Assembly: GCF_003148685.1 (NCBI RefSeq)
Contig: NZ_QGGR01000002.1
Span: 496,001 to 560,000, forward strand
Origin: Actinoplanes xinjiangensis
Lineage (GTDB): Bacteria; Actinomycetota; Actinomycetes; Mycobacteriales; Micromonosporaceae
Reading direction: 5' to 3'
Length of the DNA stretch: 64,000 bases
Part shown: positions 62,145 through 64,000 of the stretch, piece after piece
Position numbering within the stretch: the stretch's first letter is position 1
Layout of the letters: every line of letters starts with the position of its first letter
The notes under the pieces: generated by a model
Database searches by the model: none
What the model was told of the DNA's origin: nothing
Seen by the model: only the letters and a program-made list of their open reading frames with translations
Position numbers and translations under genes: made by a program

Positions 62145-63422
62145 ATGGGCCTGCGTCCCTGGGCGGTGTGGGCCACCGGCCTCACCGCGTACACGGTGGC
62201 GGTGCTGCACCGTAGTTCGATCGGTGTGGCCGGCCTCGACGCGCAGGAGCGGTTCGGGGTCGGCGCGAGCGCCCTGGCCGTCTTCGCCGTCCTGCAGCTG
62301 CTCGTCTACGCCGCTCTCCAGATCCCGGTCGGGCTGCTGCTGGACCGGTTCGGGTCGATGCGGCTGGTGCTGGCCGGTGCAGCCGTGATGGCGTCCGGGC
62401 AGGTGCTGCTCGCGTTCACCGACGGGCTGAGCGGGGCGATCCTGGCCCGGGTGCTGGTCGGCGCGGGCGACGCGATGACGTTCATCAGCGTGCTGCGCCT
62501 GGTGCCGCGCTGGTTCCCGGCGAGACGCGTTCCGGTGCTCACCCAGCTGACCGGGATCATCGGCCAGCTGGGGCAGGTGCTCTCGGCCGTCCCGCTGGCC
62601 GCCGTGCTGGCCGGGCCCGGCTGGACCACCGCGTTCCTCGGCGCGGCCGGCGTCGGAATGTTCGTGGCGGTCGTCGTGCTCGCCGCCCTGCGCGACACCC
62701 CGGAACAGCGGATCAGCGGCGCCCCGGTGAGCTGGCAGCAGCTCGGCACCGACCTCGGCAGCTCGTGGCGGCACCCGGGCACCCGGCTGGGGCTGTGGGC
62801 GCACTTCACCACCCAGTTCACCGGCACGGTCTTCGCGCTGATGTGGGGTGTGCCGTTCCTGGTGGCGGGGCAGGGGCTGAGCCGGGCCACCGCCGGTGTG
62901 CTACTGACCGTCTTTGTGGTGACCGGCATGCTGGCCGGGCCGGTCCTCGGCATGCTCACCCAGCGGCATCCGCTGCGCCGCTCCTGGCTCGTGCTCGGCA
63001 TCGTGGCGATCAACATGACCGCCTGGGCGGTGGTCATCGCCTGGCCGGGGCGGGCCCCGCTGCCGCTGCTGGTGGCGCTGGTGATCGCGCTCGGCCTGGG
63101 CGGCCCGGGGTCGATGATCGGGTTCGACTTCGCGCGCAGCTTCAACCCGCCGAGCCGGCTGGGCACCGCGACCGGGGTCGTCAACGTGGGCGGGTTCGTG
63201 GCGTCGCTCGTGACGATCGAGCTGATCGGGCTGATCCTCGACTACCGCACCGGTGGTGGTAACGACTATCACATCGACGACTTCCGGGTCGCGATGTCGG
63301 TGCAGTTCCTGGTGGCCGCCGCCGGTGTGGCGGGCATTCTGCGGACCCGTCGGCTGACCCGGCGGCGGGTGGCGGCCGAGTCGGCGGGTTTAGCGATTTC
63401 CGTGGAGGTAAAGGCTTCCTGA
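62145..63422 (+). CDS. MFS transporter
   Basis: A 425-residue major facilitator protein with 12 predicted membrane spans. The loop-2/3 motif reads PVGLLLDRFGSMRLVLAGA (G-x-L-x-D-R-x-G type), with a second set in the C-terminal half (GMLTQRHPLRRSWLVLGI). The ATG at 62145 has GGAAGG upstream and is preferred over a TTG eleven codons earlier. It lies 79 bp after the peptidase in the same direction and may export or import the metabolite of that cluster; the coupling is positional. A hairpin (63417-63452) follows the stop. Confidence 0.92.
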   Translation: MGLRPWAVWATGLTAYTVAVLHRSSIGVAGLDAQERFGVGASALAVFAVLQLLVYAALQIPVGLLLDRFGSMRLVLAGAAVMASGQVLLAFTDGLSGAILARVLVGAGDAMTFISVLRLVPRWFPARRVPVLTQLTGIIGQLGQVLSAVPLAAVLAGPGWTTAFLGAAGVGMFVAVVVLAALRDTPEQRISGAPVSWQQLGTDLGSSWRHPGTRLGLWAHFTTQFTGTVFALMWGVPFLVAGQGLSRATAGVLLTVFVVTGMLAGPVLGMLTQRHPLRRSWLVLGIVAINMTAWAVVIAWPGRAPLPLLVALVIALGLGGPGSMIGFDFARSFNPPSRLGTATGVVNVGGFVASLVTIELIGLILDYRTGGGNDYHIDDFRVAMSVQFLVAAAGVAGILRTRRLTRRRVAAESAGLAISVEVKAS

Positions 63423-63452
63423 TCCGCGTAAATCTGACGCAGGGGATCAGGA
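63417..63452 (+). promoter_or_regulatory. Inverted repeat covering the Shine-Dalgarno of the last gene
   Basis: TCCTGATCC (63417-63425) and GGATCAGGA (63444-63452) are perfect 9-bp arms; the right arm overlaps AGGAGG (63449-63454), which is only 2 nt before ATG 63457. The left arm covers the MFS stop codon. Folding would hide the ribosome site and could also terminate the upstream message. Function is inferred. Confidence 0.5.
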
Positions 63453-63456
63453 GGAC

Positions 63457-64000
63457 ATGTCTGACCACGCTACGGGCCGATTCTGGTCCGGTATCGACAT
63501 CCCGAAGACCATCGCCGGCACTCTCGCCGCCGTTTCGGCGGCCTTCCTCGGCTCCTTCCTCGGGGTCGCCGGCACGATGATCGGCGCCGCGCTGGCGGCG
63601 CTGATCAGCTCGATCGGAACGGAGGTCTATCACCGGTCCATCAACCGTGGCACGAAACAGTTGCAGGCCGCGTTCGTGGTCGCTCCCGCCGCGGTGGGGA
63701 CGCCATCGGTCGAGGCCGCAGCCGACGCCTCCCCGTCGGAGGAGCCCGTCTCCCCGGCCGCTCCGGCGCCGTCCGGGGATCAGCCGGAACGCCGCATCCA
63801 CTGGAAGCGGGTCGCCCTCGTCACCGGGGTGTTCTTCCTGCTGGGCATGGGTGTGCTGACCACCGCGGAACTGTTCGCCGGACGATCCGCGGCGGACGTG
63901 ACGAGCGGCCGCGACAACGGAAGCCCGACCATCCTGTTCGACACCGCCGACGAACACCGCGACGACGAGGAATCGCCGGTCGTGGTTCCGTCGCGGACGC
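63457..64000 (+). CDS. Membrane protein of unknown function, C-terminus beyond window
   Basis: The 181 visible codons start at ATG 63457 (AGGAGG only 2 nt before). One hydrophobic hairpin spans residues about 18-52 (TIAGTLAAVSAAFLGSFLGV and GAALAALISSIGTEVYHRS), then an Ala/Pro-rich loop (70-115), a second span (about 120-145: RVALVTGVFFLLGMGVLTTA) and an acidic start of an external region (ADEHRDDEESPVV). The frame is still open at 64000. The arrangement looks like a small envelope or sensor protein; no family is recognised. Confidence 0.85.
   Translation, partial: MSDHATGRFWSGIDIPKTIAGTLAAVSAAFLGSFLGVAGTMIGAALAALISSIGTEVYHRSINRGTKQLQAAFVVAPAAVGTPSVEAAADASPSEEPVSPAAPAPSGDQPERRIHWKRVALVTGVFFLLGMGVLTTAELFAGRSAADVTSGRDNGSPTILFDTADEHRDDEESPVVVPSRT

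Noticed and set aside
1..64000. tRNA, rRNA, riboswitch or phage signals
   Set aside because: No cloverleaf, rRNA core, conserved riboswitch element or phage structural gene was seen on either strand by eye; small RNAs cannot be excluded.

Overview
The window reads as one contiguous piece of chromosome from a high-GC actinobacterium, most likely a filamentous Micromonosporaceae member close to Actinoplanes. Grounds: third-codon-position GC bias in every gene, GTG/TTG starts, 4-bp ATGA/GTGA/TTGA stop-start overlaps, leaderless-type promoters with TAnnnT boxes next to start codons, and families typical of these soil bacteria (BTAD/AfsR-like regulator, DGPF-linked ECF sigma factor, GH87 glucanase, kynurenine operon). 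The genus is an inference. I see no tRNA, rRNA, CRISPR array, prophage or insertion sequence. No gene-free stretch exceeds about 300 bp; the largest gaps (41139-41412, 42406-42643, 33178-33397) hold promoters or nothing recognisable.

Layout. 1-864: edge-truncated secreted subtilisin. 912-4028: membrane protein, ABA4-like protein, sensor kinase, response regulator, all overlapping by about 4 bp. 4140-6106: unknown protein coupled to a MobA/MocA-like nucleotidyltransferase. 6296-7099: secreted PL3 pectate lyase. 7280-11639: GlxA-type regulator plus isochorismatase-fold hydrolase, erythromycin-esterase-like protein fused to a DUF6194-like domain with a divergent MerR regulator, and a PRC-barrel protein. 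11714-13272: KDG kinase and KDPG aldolase behind a perfect LacI-type palindrome, able to finish pectin-derived sugar breakdown. 13904-17014: large BTAD/NB-ARC regulator carrying in-frame palindrome-derived repeats. 17224-25603: methyltransferase, quinone-oxidoreductase-like enzyme, GntR-TetR chimera, broken FAD monooxygenase, secreted PGRP amidase, TspO, TetR and SDR.

25585-32233: GH13 alpha-glucosidase facing an operon of two glycosyltransferases, an alpha/alpha-toroid protein and a GH130 phosphorylase-like enzyme, a plausible mannoside or glucan system. 32353-41138: methyltransferase, Gfo/Idh oxidoreductase, kynA-kynU-amidohydrolase operon, YchJ, a stand-alone chemoreceptor signalling domain, an ECF sigma factor and its DGPF/YciI partner. 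41413-51028: an alpha-glucan locus with LacI regulator, ABC uptake genes, GH13 and a secreted multidomain GH87 alpha-1,3-glucanase. 51088-55673: two small membrane proteins, a SulP-STAS-carbonic anhydrase fusion and a sugar epimerase. 55868-63422: carboxylate-amine ligase/ATP-grasp fusion, asparagine-synthetase-like amidotransferase, S9 peptidase and MFS transporter, a likely peptide-metabolite pathway and the best candidate here for undescribed biochemistry. 63457-64000: edge-truncated membrane protein.

The most unusual DNA feature is a family of about 57-bp palindromes (GGCTGG...CACCGCTGTCTC...GACAGCGGTG...CCAGCC). Two intergenic copies sit 6-8 bp beyond stop codons. Related 63-bp units are tandemly repeated inside the coding sequence of the BTAD regulator, where they encode a 21-residue repeat.
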